From: Saksenaea vasiformis B4078
Taxonomy: Eukaryota > Mucoromycota > Mucoromycetes > Mucorales > Saksenaeaceae
Length of the DNA stretch: 64,000 nucleotides
Direction of reading: 5' to 3'
Assembly (NCBI GenBank): GCA_000697055.1
Contig: JNDT01001313.1
Location: 1-64,000 of the forward strand
The position numbers and the translations under genes are program-made. The notes under the pieces are model-generated. The model saw nothing but the letters and a program-made list of their open reading frames with translations. It searched no databases and was not told where the DNA came from. Every line of letters begins with the position of its first letter. Position 1 is the stretch's first letter. Below are positions 24,232 to 36,087 of the stretch, piece after piece.

Positions 24232-25508
24232 ATGTTAGCTACCGATATTACATCCAACGAAGATTGTAAAACACTCAGCATATCTAAGCTTGATCCACGG
24301 ATAAGCGAAAAGATGCTATACGATGTGTTCTCGCTCTTTGCTCCAGTTTCCCGAATTATGACCGATCGTCGAAAGGTGAGAGTCGTGGTGTGACCATATT
24401 GGTCATCAGGCCCTTTTATTATTATTATTATTGTACTATCCATCGGCCGAGAACACTGTGCCACGTCCACATTACCAGGCTCTTGCACAACGAAATCTTT
24501 ATCACGATTAGATAAGATGATCTCGGCCAACCGATTGAAATCATTCTTTTTTCAACCACGTGAACTAGGGGTTAAGGGAAACTAAAAATCCCTACTTTTT
24601 TTTGTTAGTCCGCAAGAGGATATGACGGTTTCATCGAATTCCATGAACACAGGGCAGCAGAACAAGCGCTGCATGCAATGGATGGGCGGACGATGTTAGG
24701 CCAGGTATGACAATGTTTCATTTGTTTAAAGACCGCATACCTAAAACGGATCCCAAATAGCAAATCCGAGTTAGCTGGGCAACAACAGCCACCCCCGCCT
24801 CCCTTGATACAGTTACCACAGAGTCACAAGGTAACGGTGTCCTCAGCATGGCGGGCTATACACTTACAAAAACGGTAGATCTAAAAGCAACTGCTCCGTC
24901 ATACGACGAAATATTTGCAGAAACATTACCATACATCACAACTGTTTGTGTTAGTAATCTACCACATGAAACCACACGTATGGCAAATATAGGGATACGG
25001 GAGAAAACGACTAACCATATGATGTCTATTGGTTTTAGGACATCATATCATCAGCTACTTCCAACAGTATGGCTACGTTTCTAGCCTTAAACTGCAAACT
25101 GATCGACGGCGCGCCTTTGTCAAGTATGAAGACGTCATTACAGGAAAAAACGTCCGCTTTACTCACCATATGGTTAGACTGGATACACATGCCAATGCGG
25201 CGACCGCTATTTTTGCGTTGCAGGGACTTGACATCAGGGGTCGGGAAATCAAATTATCATGGGCGGATGAGAACCAAAAGAAATCTACAGACGATGACTC
25301 GGACTCCTGTGAAAGTACAAGGTTCGACCTGAATCGCATACAAATCCAGACTACACCAACAACCTGTGACACGTACATGACACGGCCGCCGGCACCTGTG
25401 GCAGGGTCATCCTCCACAGATCCAGGCAGTAACGCGGGCAGTGAAAGCTATGTCTGGAGCCAATACTATCATAACTCTTATTACAGCGGAGTATCTCATT
25501 GTAAATAG
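24232..25508 (+). CDS. two-RRM RNA-binding protein (TIA1/PUB1-like)
   Basis: Probably binds U-rich mRNA sequences and affects stability or translation. Exons 24232-24375, 24609-24704, 24761-24977, 25039-25123 and 25178-25508 sum to 873 nt (290 aa) in phase. RRM1 has an RNP2-like LSISKL and an RNP1-like RGYDGFIEF, ending RVSWA. RRM2 has VCVSNL and RRAFVKL, ending IKLSWAD. The paired W-A endings and the order fit the TIA1/PUB1/NAM8 group, although a third RRM is absent. The C-terminus is rich in S, T, P and Y. An alternative start at 24187 would add 15 residues. The RRM calls are sure; the subgroup is inference. Confidence 0.85.
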
Positions 25509-27140
25509 CCGAATTTCCCCATTTCACATATCACAAATTTTTATGCAAAGAACAGCAATATTAAATGAGCATCTGTTGTGCTTTCCATTGCACAGCGATG
25601 GTGTAATCCTTTACACAAATTTCGACTGGTTCAACTACTGAGAGCCTGTGCATTTCACACAGAAAAGCTGAGCCGTGTTCACTCCAAAAAAGTCCTACTC
25701 TTAAATTGTATGAATGAAACACAAGGGAAATGCAACCTGATTAAACCGTACAAAACGCTATTGTGTATATCACAAGCTCCCTAAGTTACACAACGTTTGA
25801 CCCCATGGGTATGCAATGAAGTCCAAGACATTGTTTTGGCTTATAGATTTTCCCATTACTGTGATCTCAGCTTTTGTTCACGGAGAGAACGTCTTGTATA
25901 GCTTTTGCGAATGGTATTCAAGTCAATTAGACAACGGTTTGGGCTATGGAAAGGAGATCAATGTTGCTTTGACCAGATCTGCGTCTCTTCCAATTCCTTT
26001 TCATCGAAATAAAGCGTCTACAAAGGCTCACTTCCACTGCCATCTGGGTGGGCCTCCAAAATATATTAACGGATTTCCGCTTGACGTTGTGATCATTGAA
26101 TATCACACCATTCAACATTTGTGGGTGATGCAACGTATGACAAGAAAACATTGTCCATATAGAATCTGGAGCACAGTCGTCATAATAGTGCATACCACCT
26201 TGTTCTATACCTGTACTTAAGGCATGTACATTCGTCTTTTGTGTTTTAGAACTCATGCCTTCAATCATGCAGATTTTGTTTGTTGTTTCCCACGGTTATT
26301 CAGGAATTTGAAGACCCTGAACACCTGTAGCGAACAGCTAATTTTCATACCGAACCATGGATGGTACCTTATGCGGTGCTGGTCTGCTTTCCAAATCAGC
26401 AGCGCGTCTTGTACGAGAGGATTATTTTTAGATCTACATTTTGCACGATTACATTAGGATGCGCTTATATTGGAACGCCATGTTCTGGATCTATCGGTTA
26501 GAAGCAATTAAAATAGACATCTCCATCATCAAAGGGCAACAAACGAAGCAGATCGCATATAATTTGCATTACAGTACCTATGTCAGCATATCTAGGAGTA
26601 ATCGCGCACTGTTTATTGAGATAGTGTTTTATGCCACTCTGAATAAATTTTGGGCCTCGACAGATCCAGTTTGCTCTGAAAAGGAAATAAACATGCGTAT
26701 TTAGCATACTAGTTATGGTAAAAATATCAGATACTATTTGCATAAATCTGCTTCTCTCAACGGGCGTCAAATTTGGTGGAGCAAGTATAGTCTATTTCAT
26801 GGTTAGTAAATACAACGATGCATTGCTATCTTTGTAGTTACTTCGAATGCCCCTCCGCTTGTGCTTATATCTATATCTATATATATATATATATATTTCG
26901 CATTTTACTAAGACATGGTATTAACAGTCGTTGCTTCTTGTCGTAAACACTACCTTTATTGAAAGTATTGCGTGATCTAATCCCCCTGAGTTCATGTTCA
27001 GACGCACTGCAGTCATATAATTAGAGTGCCTTTGCATCTTCTGCAATGCTATGTTTCTTTGCGTATCAGATAGTTTGCCATGCATTGGATTGATAAAGAA
27101 AGCGAATAAAGTGTATGAAGTCAGAGGGAAAATATTAGTG
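25509..27140. other. gene-poor intergenic region
   Basis: ORFs of 134 aa (25816-26220, plus) and 113 aa (25927-26268, minus) overlap on opposite strands. Neither resembles a known family, nor do those at 26441-26704 and 26498-26770. An AT dinucleotide microsatellite occupies about 26869-26896. I call no gene. Confidence 0.5.
26869..26896. repeat. TA-rich microsatellite
   Basis: A run of atatctatatctatatatatat. Simple sequence; nothing else is seen. Confidence 0.8.
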
Positions 27141-27154
27141 GGCCCCGCGAGTAC

Positions 27155-27465
27155 GCGTCACTTTTTCTTATCCCAAACGCCGTCTTTGTGTAAGATAGAA
27201 CAATCCTATATCCAACACGCCTTCTGCGTAGGACAATGGAATCCTGTTTCTGACACGCCGTCTGCGTGAGGCAAAGGATCCTATCGCCTACACCTCTACT
27301 CTGCAGGATAAAAGTATCATATTTATTACACATCTTTTGTATGAAATAAAAGAATCGGGTCACTGACACGTCTTTTGCATGAGACGAAGAGCTCTATCTC
27401 ACACACGAGACAACGAGACCCTGTCCCCGAACGATCTTTTGTCTCAGATAATGAAAAGCTGCATT
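27155..27465 (+). repeat. degenerate minisatellite, period about 38 bp
   Basis: Units start at about 27177, 27217, 27255, 27292, 27330, 27368, 27405 and 27431, a spacing of 37-40 bp with one short unit of 26 bp. A typical unit reads ACGCCGTCTGCGTGAG, then gcaaag, then GATCCTAT and a C-rich end. Divergence between units is high. The array lies between a gene-poor region and VPS29 and has no continuous open frame. Confidence 0.75.
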
Positions 27466-27663
27466 GTTTAATGAACGCAAAAGGGCACATTTCAAAGCGT
27501 AGAGTTCAATAAACAGTAATGGTTTCCAATCAATGAGATGCTTCAGTGGAGCAGTGCAACAAATTCATTCTCCGAAATCCACTGCGAACCGGATGGTGAC
27601 GGTGATGCTTGTAATGCTGCGCTCATTGGACAGACGAGTTCTGCTTTCTTGCAAGTTTAAAAG

Positions 27664-28489
27664 ATGGTGGTAAGAGACGAGGAAGGTTTCAACCATGAAT
27701 TGGCACTCATCGAGTAGCATGTTTATTGCCATCTTAGTTAGTCCTTGTTATAGGCGATTTGCATATTCCTCATCGTGTGCACGACTTGCCGCTGAAGTTT
27801 AAGAAGCTATTGGTACACTATTGTTTCAGGAGATAGCACCAGACTGAGAAACCTTGTCTCTGTTTGTATTAGGTGCCTGGAAAAATACAGCAGATCATAT
27901 GTACCGGTAATATTTGTGACAAAGAGACCCTCGACTACTTGAAAACAATCGCGGGCGATATTGCTGTGGTGAAGGGCGATTTTGACGAGGTAAGGGAAGG
28001 TGCTAGGTGGGAAACCTTTTGACACGGTGATGATAGCACACAAACTTCCCACAATCCAAAGTGGTTACATGTGGCAATATACGTGTCGGCGTACTGCACG
28101 GCCATCAGATTATTCCGTGGGGTGATAAGGAGTCGCTGGATATCACCGCGAGACAAATGGAGGTGGACGTCCTGTTGACAGGCCATACACATAAATTCGA
28201 AGCATTTGAAAGAAATGGTCGCTATTTCATTAATCCCGGAAGCGCAACCGGAGCCTACTCGGCTTGTACAGATGTTGTGTAAGTTGTGACACTTTTTCTT
28301 TTGGGAGGAAGGGATGTATATATGTTTATTGTATCTCTAATATGCCTGTCTAGTGAACCTGTTCCGTCATTTGTCTTGATGGATGTTCAAGGTTCCACCG
28401 TGGTCACTTATGTTTATAGACTCGTTGATAATGAGGTCAAGGTTGAAAAACTCGAGTACAAGAAAGCGGACGGTGGAAGAATGCTTTGA
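27664..28489 (+). CDS. VPS29: retromer subunit VPS29
   Basis: Part of the VPS26-VPS29-VPS35 retromer core that returns cargo from endosomes to the Golgi. Exons 27664-27669, 27738-27812, 27873-27989, 28037-28278 and 28354-28489 total 576 nt (191 aa). The first exon is only ATGGTG; joining it gives [15 protein letters not shown], the canonical start. Metallophosphoesterase-fold motifs follow: [48 protein letters not shown] and [15 protein letters not shown] replaces the GNHE of active phosphatases, as in other VPS29 proteins that act as scaffolds. It is convergent with the EF-hand gene, with 18 bp between stop codons. Confidence 0.96.
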
Positions 28490-28507
28490 AATAAAACGAC
28501 AACTCCT

Positions 28508-29073
28508 CTAAGCTCTGTACTTCTGTGGTATATATCCGCCCGTCTCTACTTCTTCTTCCTCTTCTGCTTCGTCGTGTTCTTTCCACTGCAAGATCTGGTG
28601 AGTGAATCTCACCACCTTCTCCTCTTGATGTTCTTCTTTCCACTGTTTTTCGGCTTTTTTCTCTTCTTCCGTCCAGTCAGGAAGTTTACTACGCATGTAC
28701 TCTTTCAATGAGATATATCCATCACGGTCACTGTCGAGTTCGTCAAACGCTCGGCCGATAATAGCCTTCACATGGGCTGCGTTGGGATCCACATCGCGTT
28801 CAAGTCCGTACATAGCACGAAGTTCTTTGTCATTCCACAAGCCATCACCATTAAGGTCATGTAATTTAAAAAATGTTACTTCATCTGTCACTTGGATCTG
28901 GTGTGAGTCGTGCATATGTCTACCATCAGCATTCAGTAACTTTCTCGAAGCAGAAGCGAAAAGAGAGCTTACTGTTCCTCGAAAATAGCAAAAGCCTTCC
29001 TTGAATAGGCTGACACAGAAACAGCCGAAGTTAGGCCTAAAAGCGCAAATAGAGAATACCTAACGATCACCAT
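28508..29073 (-). CDS. secretory-pathway EF-hand protein, nucleobindin/SSP120-like
   Basis: Exons 29073-28973 and 28919-28508 join to 513 nt (170 aa). The N-terminus is a signal peptide (VIVRYSLFALLGLTSAVSVSA). The first EF-hand loop is DLNGDGLWNDKEL and the second is DSDRDGYISLKEY; both keep the calcium ligands. Between and after them are charged helices, with an E-rich run before the end. The signal peptide, two EF hands and acidic tail match fungal nucleobindin-like proteins such as SSP120 that bind calcium in the secretory pathway. I see no HDEL-type retention signal. The function is inferred from architecture. Confidence 0.8.
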
Positions 29074-29473
29074 AGCCAAAGACCGTTACCACTTATAGAA
29101 GAAGGTTCTCTTACGGTGCACCAAACTTATAGTCCGCCGAATTTTTACCCAAACTTCTGGGATTAATAGCGAGACGAGGAACTTCAACCATCGAAAACTA
29201 ACGAGATTGCAAGATGGAGAGCATCAAATGTAACATAGTAATCTTGGTAGGATTGGATTTGCTCTTGAAAAAGAAAAAATTCTAGGCATTCAAAGTCTTC
29301 AACGTTTGGTCGTAGCTTTGTGGAGAGACTGAGATTTGAAACAGTATCATGGCAGGCAAAATCTGGGCTGCATGTCCGGTTAAACATTTATCCTCGTTTA
29401 AGCCATTGCGTACCTGATGTCGTCTTTTTCCGAAAATCGCCTTCCTTTCTTATTTGTCACTAACAGTGCTTAA

Positions 29474-31676
29474 ATGGCTCGCCCAAAAGCAAATGAAGAC
29501 TTGCATTACAGCAAGCTAAATCAGGAATTGGAGGTTTTACGCCAAACTCTCAGACGTCTGCCGAGAATATCGGGTCAATTGATGGCTTGGAGCAGGATCT
29601 AGTTTCTACTTATGACAGACTCAAGCTATTTTTACTAACCGAAGTCTCAACGACAACAAAATGGAGAATCAAGAGAAACTAGCAGGAAGCTCTTAAGTAC
29701 AACCGTGTGATACATGCGTATTTCCGATCTGTTTCTACGTGGATTATTACTCTAGCTAACAAGAATTTACTGCAATAGTCACTAAAAGCCTCTGAAATTA
29801 AGTTGATTGCAACCTACATGTATGAAAAAGCAGCAGGTGGAAAACCGGAATGGCGGGAAAAATCCGCTAATCAGGCTGTCGTGGATCGCATGGCTGATCA
29901 ACAGCATCTTGGGTCGCTCCCAGTAACAGCCAAATCTCTGTCTGCTTTGCCTCATGAATACGTGCCTTTTCTTTATAAAATCCAATTGGAATTTCAAGAT
30001 ACCAATACTGGTTTTCATGCTGAAGTGCGAGACAAACCACCGTTTGGGTGGTTACACCAGAAGTGTGCCGACAACGTCCCGGAATATGTACAAACAGGAA
30101 GTAAACGGCGGCGAAACAAGTCTATCCGCGAATTAATACGAAAGTTTACTTCGCCACAAGAAATGATAACAGTCGATGCCATCAACTTATCAACTTCCTC
30201 ACTGGATTTTTTTTAAAAAACGGTTACGCACAACAACATGGGCAGATCGCGCATTCGGTCAAGTTCCTGTACGGGAAAACTTCATCCTCGGAAGGGTGCT
30301 TCATGCCGGAGATACGATTCGCACAAAAAGGGGTGCGCCAGTTTACAATATTACCTAAGCAATCGTTGCGTCGTCCGTATTTAGCAATTGATGGCGATAC
30401 TTTACGTTCACTGGTAGCAGATTCGAAAGGAAAAAGGTAAATTATTCCTGAAGAAGCGCTGTTTTTTGAAGTATTCAATTTCAGCAAGACAAAAAATACA
30501 AGACGTAAGTAAAGAAAACGAAAAGAATAAGAAAAAAGGGGAGAAAATGGATGATTGTTTACGCGATACTAGAATTGAAGACATGTTGGGTGACTCAAAA
30601 GCTAAATTTATGAATATTGCTCGAACTGATGGTCAAGCAATTGATTTTATATTTACCCGACGTAAAAAGCTTGAAGAGCTCAAGTTGAAGCTCACAGCAG
30701 AAGATTTCTCTGTTGATGAACTTCAACATGAATTTCAACTTTGCGAAGTCGACCCAGGGTTAAACGACGTATTTGTAGCGTCATACGGCTGTGGTGAAGG
30801 ACAACATGAAATCAGAAGGTCCAGTACAGCAGAATTCTATTCGTTTGCTGGCTACCCTGACACGGATGAGCAAGTTCCGCGAATGAAACGGTCCCGTCCT
30901 GACATCGAGGAAATCGAGAGAAATATGCCCACGGCTAAGACTGGTAGGCTTAACGATTACGAACAGTACCTCACCTACTTTCTGTTGCACTGCCGTACGT
31001 TGCTCCAGTTCTATGACGAAATATTCTGTAAATTACGGTTCAATAATTACCGCGGACGCCAATCGGCATTGGACGAGATGGCAAACATTTTTCTATCAGG
31101 AGGACGAAAATACAACACGAAAACGAAGCGAAGACAGATGTTGCTAACCTTAAAAAGTAAGGATACGGTGCGATTTTCTGGTTACTGAATTTCCATCTTT
31201 TAATTATAGGCCACGTAAGTGGAAGCCAGCTGGACTTACTATCGACGAAAGGATCCCGCTAATTGCATACGGTGACGCAATGTTCAGCACAACGATGAAA
31301 GGAAAGAAATCTGGTCCGGTCAGACAGTGCCGCAAGAGATTAAATAGGAGCGAAAGGCTAGGAGAGCTTGTGGTAGTAGACATAGATGAGTATTTTACAC
31401 CTAGGGTACGTACTATTATAACTACAGTAACAATTGCACTGCTAATAACTTTATCAGATATGCTTAATACCATCGTGTAGACAAAACACACTCCGGAAGG
31501 TTAAAACTAGTGCGCTAGGCGGCACAGATCTCCACGTGGTATTAGCCTGTAAACGCTGCCATACTGTGTCCAACCGAGACGTGAACGCTTCGCGTAACGT
31601 GCTTTACATTGTTGAGTATGTTATTGTACACAAAGCGCGCCCGGACACATTCCGTCGTCCAAAACCAAGATCGTAA
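29474..31676 (+). pseudogene. Fanzor (eukaryotic TnpB-like) RNA-guided nuclease gene, probably frameshifted
   Basis: Fanzors are eukaryotic relatives of TnpB that cut DNA guided by an RNA from the element's flank. The C-terminal half is clear: RuvC-I at 30748 (VDPGLNDVFVASYG), a helical region (KTGRLNDYEQYLTYFLL), AYGDAMF at 31267, and RuvC-II DIDEYFTP near 31385. A 52-nt intron (31406-31457) joins to ICLIPSC, then CKRC, the zinc ribbon. RuvC-III is NRDVNASRNVL near 31575. Splices at about 30438 and 31157 also close in phase. The N-terminal half has an open frame from 29779 that breaks at T8A6 (30207-30220): the frame resumes only with one extra base. Exons from the ATG at 29474 to 29779 are unresolved. 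The family call is good. Whether the gene is dead or the break is an assembly error is open. Confidence 0.75.
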
Positions 31677-32102
31677 CAAATACGATTTATTTTATGGTGT
31701 AAGTCAACATTACCAGTTTAGATAGTCATGAGAATTGAAACATTGCCGTTTATAATAGGGCTGCACCATATCGGGTACCCAAACTTTGAACGCTTCACCC
31801 AGACCGATTAGTTCACAGTAAACCATCCAAGTAATATCATGCAATATCATGCAATACACAAAATGATTGGCATCTATTATATTTTAGCACATGCATTCCT
31901 TACAGATAATAAATAATGGGGACCCTGTCGTACCAATCTACTCTCTGACCGCGTCGATTGCACAGTTCTTCCCAAAAATGATACCGCTATTTGCAGAACT
32001 TTACAATACATGAATATATAAGATATAGCGACAGTCATTTTTAGGAAAATCCAGTATCCTTGGAAACAGACAGACCGATCATAGCAGAGTCCCAACGCAC
32101 TC
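31677..32102. other. 3' flank of the Fanzor gene
   Basis: Convergent with TOP3B. It includes a tandem 10-bp duplication, ATATCATGCA twice, near 31834-31855. The minus-strand ORF across 31877-32218 is a shadow of the TOP3B C-terminus plus noncoding DNA. In Fanzor and TnpB elements the guide RNA often arises next to the 3' end of the gene, so this stretch is where it would be sought. Confidence 0.45.
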
Positions 32103-35100
32103 TTATCGCATATCCGCATAAAGTTTGCGAAGTTTCGGATCGACAAACTTCCTCTTCCTCCTCCCTTTTCCTTTTTTGCCATATCTCCGCACAGTTCGTC
32201 GCGCGAATCTAGGTTCAATTTCTTAGATTCAATGCTTTACAGTGCATAGCGTACTTGCCTTGTTGCAAGAAGTGTTTCCATATCGTCATCACACATGACA
32301 CAACCCGAAATTGGTTCTTTCCTTTGATTTTCTCGGAACTCAGCCTTGAGAATAGAAGTACCACAATCGCACATTTCGTCCAACATGTCTACATCTGTAT
32401 AGAAAGAGGTTAGAGCCGACCTTCGCTTGGTCTACTTACTTTTTACAATATCAACAAATGAAGAAACGATGTTGCATTCATTGCAGCTCAATTTCCACCG
32501 GGGGGCCGATGTGGCATCGAGAATCAATCGTCCTTTGCATGGATCGACCTCTCTTTCGGATTCAGGACAAGGACATACTGCGTTTTTCACCATAGAATGA
32601 GGACAGCTTGGATGGGGACAGTGATTACAGCCCATTCCTAATAAACCATTAGAACTATTCCTTTATCATTATTGCACAACCTTTTGCGATGTTTTCAAAC
32701 GGAGGATGGTTGTAACAATAAGGACAGATAGGATATCCTGTTCCTTTTGATCCTGTGGAATAGAGCACAAGTTCAAAATCGTCAAGCGGCTAAAAAAGTT
32801 TGACATCAATGAATCATAGCTGTCTTTACGGACAATATGCTCACACAACGCAGCTCTCGATATAGTTTGATATTGCCATTTAATGGCAAAGAATACGTCT
32901 CGTCACAAGTAGCGCAATGCAGTCGATTGGGTTTCAAAGCGATATATTTCATGTATCTATTTGGATTATGAGATTAAGCTATGCGTAGGATGGATATAAT
33001 ACCTTTTGCATTTGCCGCATTTTGACAAGGGCTTTCCCGTTGCAGCAAGTGGTGAAAACGTAGCTTCAAACAGCTCGTCCATGCCTTCAATCTGATGATT
33101 ACATGTTAACCCGTGGTACAATTTTCGTTCAATAACTTACATGCTTTACAAAATACGAGAATTTTTGATCAAAAATATTCAAAAAATGGTGCAAAACGTC
33201 CTTGTCTGGTGCCTTTCCGGACGCAATCAGACTTAACTGCTGTTCCATATCCGAACGCATCGTGGGGAGAGACAACTCCGGGTCTATCTTTTCTGTACAG
33301 AATGGTTCAAGCAATGGCTTCAACATCATATTCTCAACTTACGGTACCTAAATAATGTAAATCTTCTGCGAGATGCACCAGTTGAACTTACCCGTGAATA
33401 AGAACAATGCCCAAGTTAGTAGGGATTAATTTCCGGGAAGAACCCGACACTTGCACATAATTGCGCTGACAAATGTTGTTAATATGGGTCGGGATAGACG
33501 CGTCTGTCCCTATCCCATGTTGTTCCTATGGCATTTCAGGTAAATTCATGATAACGAATCAATCTCCTACCATAAGACCAATAAGTTCTGCTTCCGTCAG
33601 ATAGTCCGGGGGTCCGGTTTTACCTTCCTGAATGGCAAGCGAGTTCACCTTCAAAACATCATCTTTTCTAAATTCAGGGATGTACTCATCGGTCTTGTTC
33701 ATCCTTGAAAAAAAATCTGTAAGTGTCTCTTGTTTTAGGAGTTGTTTTTACCAATGCATGATTGATGCAAATCCTGGGTTTGTTACTCGTGATCCTGTGT
33801 TCTTTCTATTATTAACGCTTTGCTTATTATTGTTAGACATACCTTTGCATTCAAACAGCTCATTTCCTATTGAAAATACAACACGTGTAGACAGGTATTG
33901 CAGGTTTGGTGATAGTGAGCCGATAAAGGTACGTGCAATGAACTCATAGAGCCTCCAAGCGTTCCCAGAAAGCTCACTTTCATCCGCTATGTGGATTGGT
34001 GTTCTACGGGATGTCATGTTAAGAAATGTCTACGTCGTCAGTATGCTTACATAGGGGGATGGTCACCAACATCAGTTCCTCCTGTAGGCCTATCAAAGCC
34101 GCGGTCTAACAAGTCGCGACAATAATCACCCCTTTTTTTAAAAAAAATAAGTAACGAATGCCGATTGTTCTCGCATGTGTACCATATCGGGTGGCGCGCT
34201 TGTTCATTTAACACAGAATGAACATCAAAACTTTCAGGATATTTTGATGTTTCTGTTCGTGGATAAGATATGTAACCTTGCATATACAACCGCTCGGCGA
34301 GATTCATCTACAAGGGCCGAAAAAATAATTAGATTGTTTTGCACTGCATTGTCTGCATGAGTATGTACGCATTCGTTAGGACTGATTCCGAGATAAGATG
34401 ATCCGTGTTTCAGCATCTCCACCTAAACGAAAATAATTCAGTCCAACTTGCAGCAGTCATCCTCCTGCTTACTGTATTTAATGCATGCGGCCTCTGTTTT
34501 ACTTTCTTGTCAGTTGCAACAGATTTCACCCTAATTCCCAATTAGGAAACTAAGTTTTCGATGCATCAGGCGCCCTTTACCTCGCCCCTGCATGCTTTGC
34601 AGCTTCGATATTGTTGAGAAATAGGTAGGCTATTGCGCGATCAAACACTCGTTCTCGTTGCCACATGAGTTTGACGGGAATATCATCCTGTTTCACCGTG
34701 GCGGTGATAAACCAGAAAGCCTCGGGCTGAAAACTTTGGATACGATCATGTCGTTCAACACAAAATGAAAGGGTAGGTGTCTGACAAGGGCCGTAGCTAA
34801 TCACCGTGGAATCCAGATTACCATATTTGCCTTGGAAGAACTTCGTTTGAAAACGAGTAAAGGCTACACCGACTTTGAGATCAAATTCTTGGCGTGCATC
34901 CACAGCTAACAATGAATTATATTACGAGAGCAATTATTGGTCACATTATCATTACCCTTGGCTTCATTCTCGTTGGGCTTAACTAGATTAGCCATGGATT
35001 TTTGAATTTCCTGAGCCGTAATAGCTAAGACGACTTAATTTGGGAATCATATATTGACATCATATTTACCTGAGAACCGTGCTCGCAAAATTTGATCCAC

Positions 35101-35612
35101 TTTAGGTAGATGTTTCATATACGGCTTGCAGTTCTCGATCACCTCAAAGCAGATATTCTCGCCTTCACGATCACAGTCCAGCCACAGTACTAAATAATCT
35201 ATCCCTTTCGCCTCGCGCTGCAGATGCTGCGTAAGTCTCATTTTTGGATTCGCTTCCGTCTTTTTCGTGCGAGCCCCAAAGAGTTTTTGTGGATCGACAT
35301 CCCAGGAATTATATTCTTGTACAAAGTCTATTGAATAGACATGCCCAGTAACGGATGTAAAACGGAATTTGGCAGGTTCATTTCGAAATGTCGCGATCCA
35401 TTCGTGAACAGGTGTAGTTGCTTTGATCGTGTCATACTAAAAATGGTATCAGCATAAAAACGCAACATGGCGGACTACCTTTCCCCCTGGAGCCAGTAAA
35501 CGACTGAGGGATTCCGCCAAGGATGGCTTTTCAGCCACCTAAGCAATACAATCGATAAGAAGAACTGTCATTCGGGTATGTTAAGTACCATGAGAACTCT
35601 GCATTGAGCCAT
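32103..35612 (-). CDS. TOP3B: DNA/RNA topoisomerase III-beta
   Basis: A type IA topoisomerase that passes single strands through a transient 5'-phosphotyrosine break. The first exon (35612-35589) gives MAQCRVLM, spliced to [15 protein letters not shown]. The TOPRIM motif is [18 protein letters not shown]. The catalytic tyrosine lies in [15 protein letters not shown], preceded by [25 protein letters not shown] and the C-terminal CxxC zinc fingers ([32 protein letters not shown]) fit the beta, not the alpha, isoform. The basic tail, [15 protein letters not shown], corresponds to the RNA-binding RGG tail of animal TOP3B. The last intron appears to be a GC-AG intron (32258-32209). About a dozen exons; the protein seems intact. 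Confidence 0.94.
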
Positions 35613-35983
35613 TGATAGATGTCAAGGCAGCAGTGGAAGTCGAAAGCGCCCCTTACGGTTCACAGCATTGACAGTCACCCGAGATTGAATAGGACGATGT
35701 GCAACAATCCAGCTCTTTACCGTTCCTTAAATGGTTTTTACTTTAGATGCACCTTGCGCGCTCCATAAAGAACAAAATTTGGGTTAAGAAGGATTAAGTG
35801 TGCCATTAACCATTAGAGTTCTTCACAGGGCCAAATGACTACGGAAACTTGGACCCCAATGAATGCTCGAGCTGCATAAACATATCCATATCTAATCAGT
35901 ACTTCCTCATTGAAATCACAGAGCCATATGCGAATCCTGTAATGCGATTTTATGTTTTAAAAGGAAAAAAAAAGAGGTGTAAA

Positions 35984-36015
35984 AGAAAGAAAGAAAGAAA
36001 GAAAGAAAGAAAAAA
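35984..36015 (+). repeat. GAAA microsatellite
   Basis: About seven tandem GAAA units between the 5' end of TOP3B and the 3' end of the chitin synthase gene. The surrounding 35613-36087 interval has no recognisable gene. Confidence 0.85.
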
Positions 36016-36087
36016 GACATCAAGCGTAGTTGCAGAGTTGGATGGGATGTGCAATGGTTTACAGATAACAAAAAAGTGAAGAAATGT

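Noticed and set aside
25816..26268. Overlapping 134-aa (plus) and 113-aa (minus) ORFs
   Set aside because: Neither strand shows family motifs or consistent splice structure, so both were left uncalled.
29184..29387. Minus-strand ORF of 67 aa upstream of the Fanzor gene
   Set aside because: No family resemblance, no start context, and it overlaps likely regulatory DNA.
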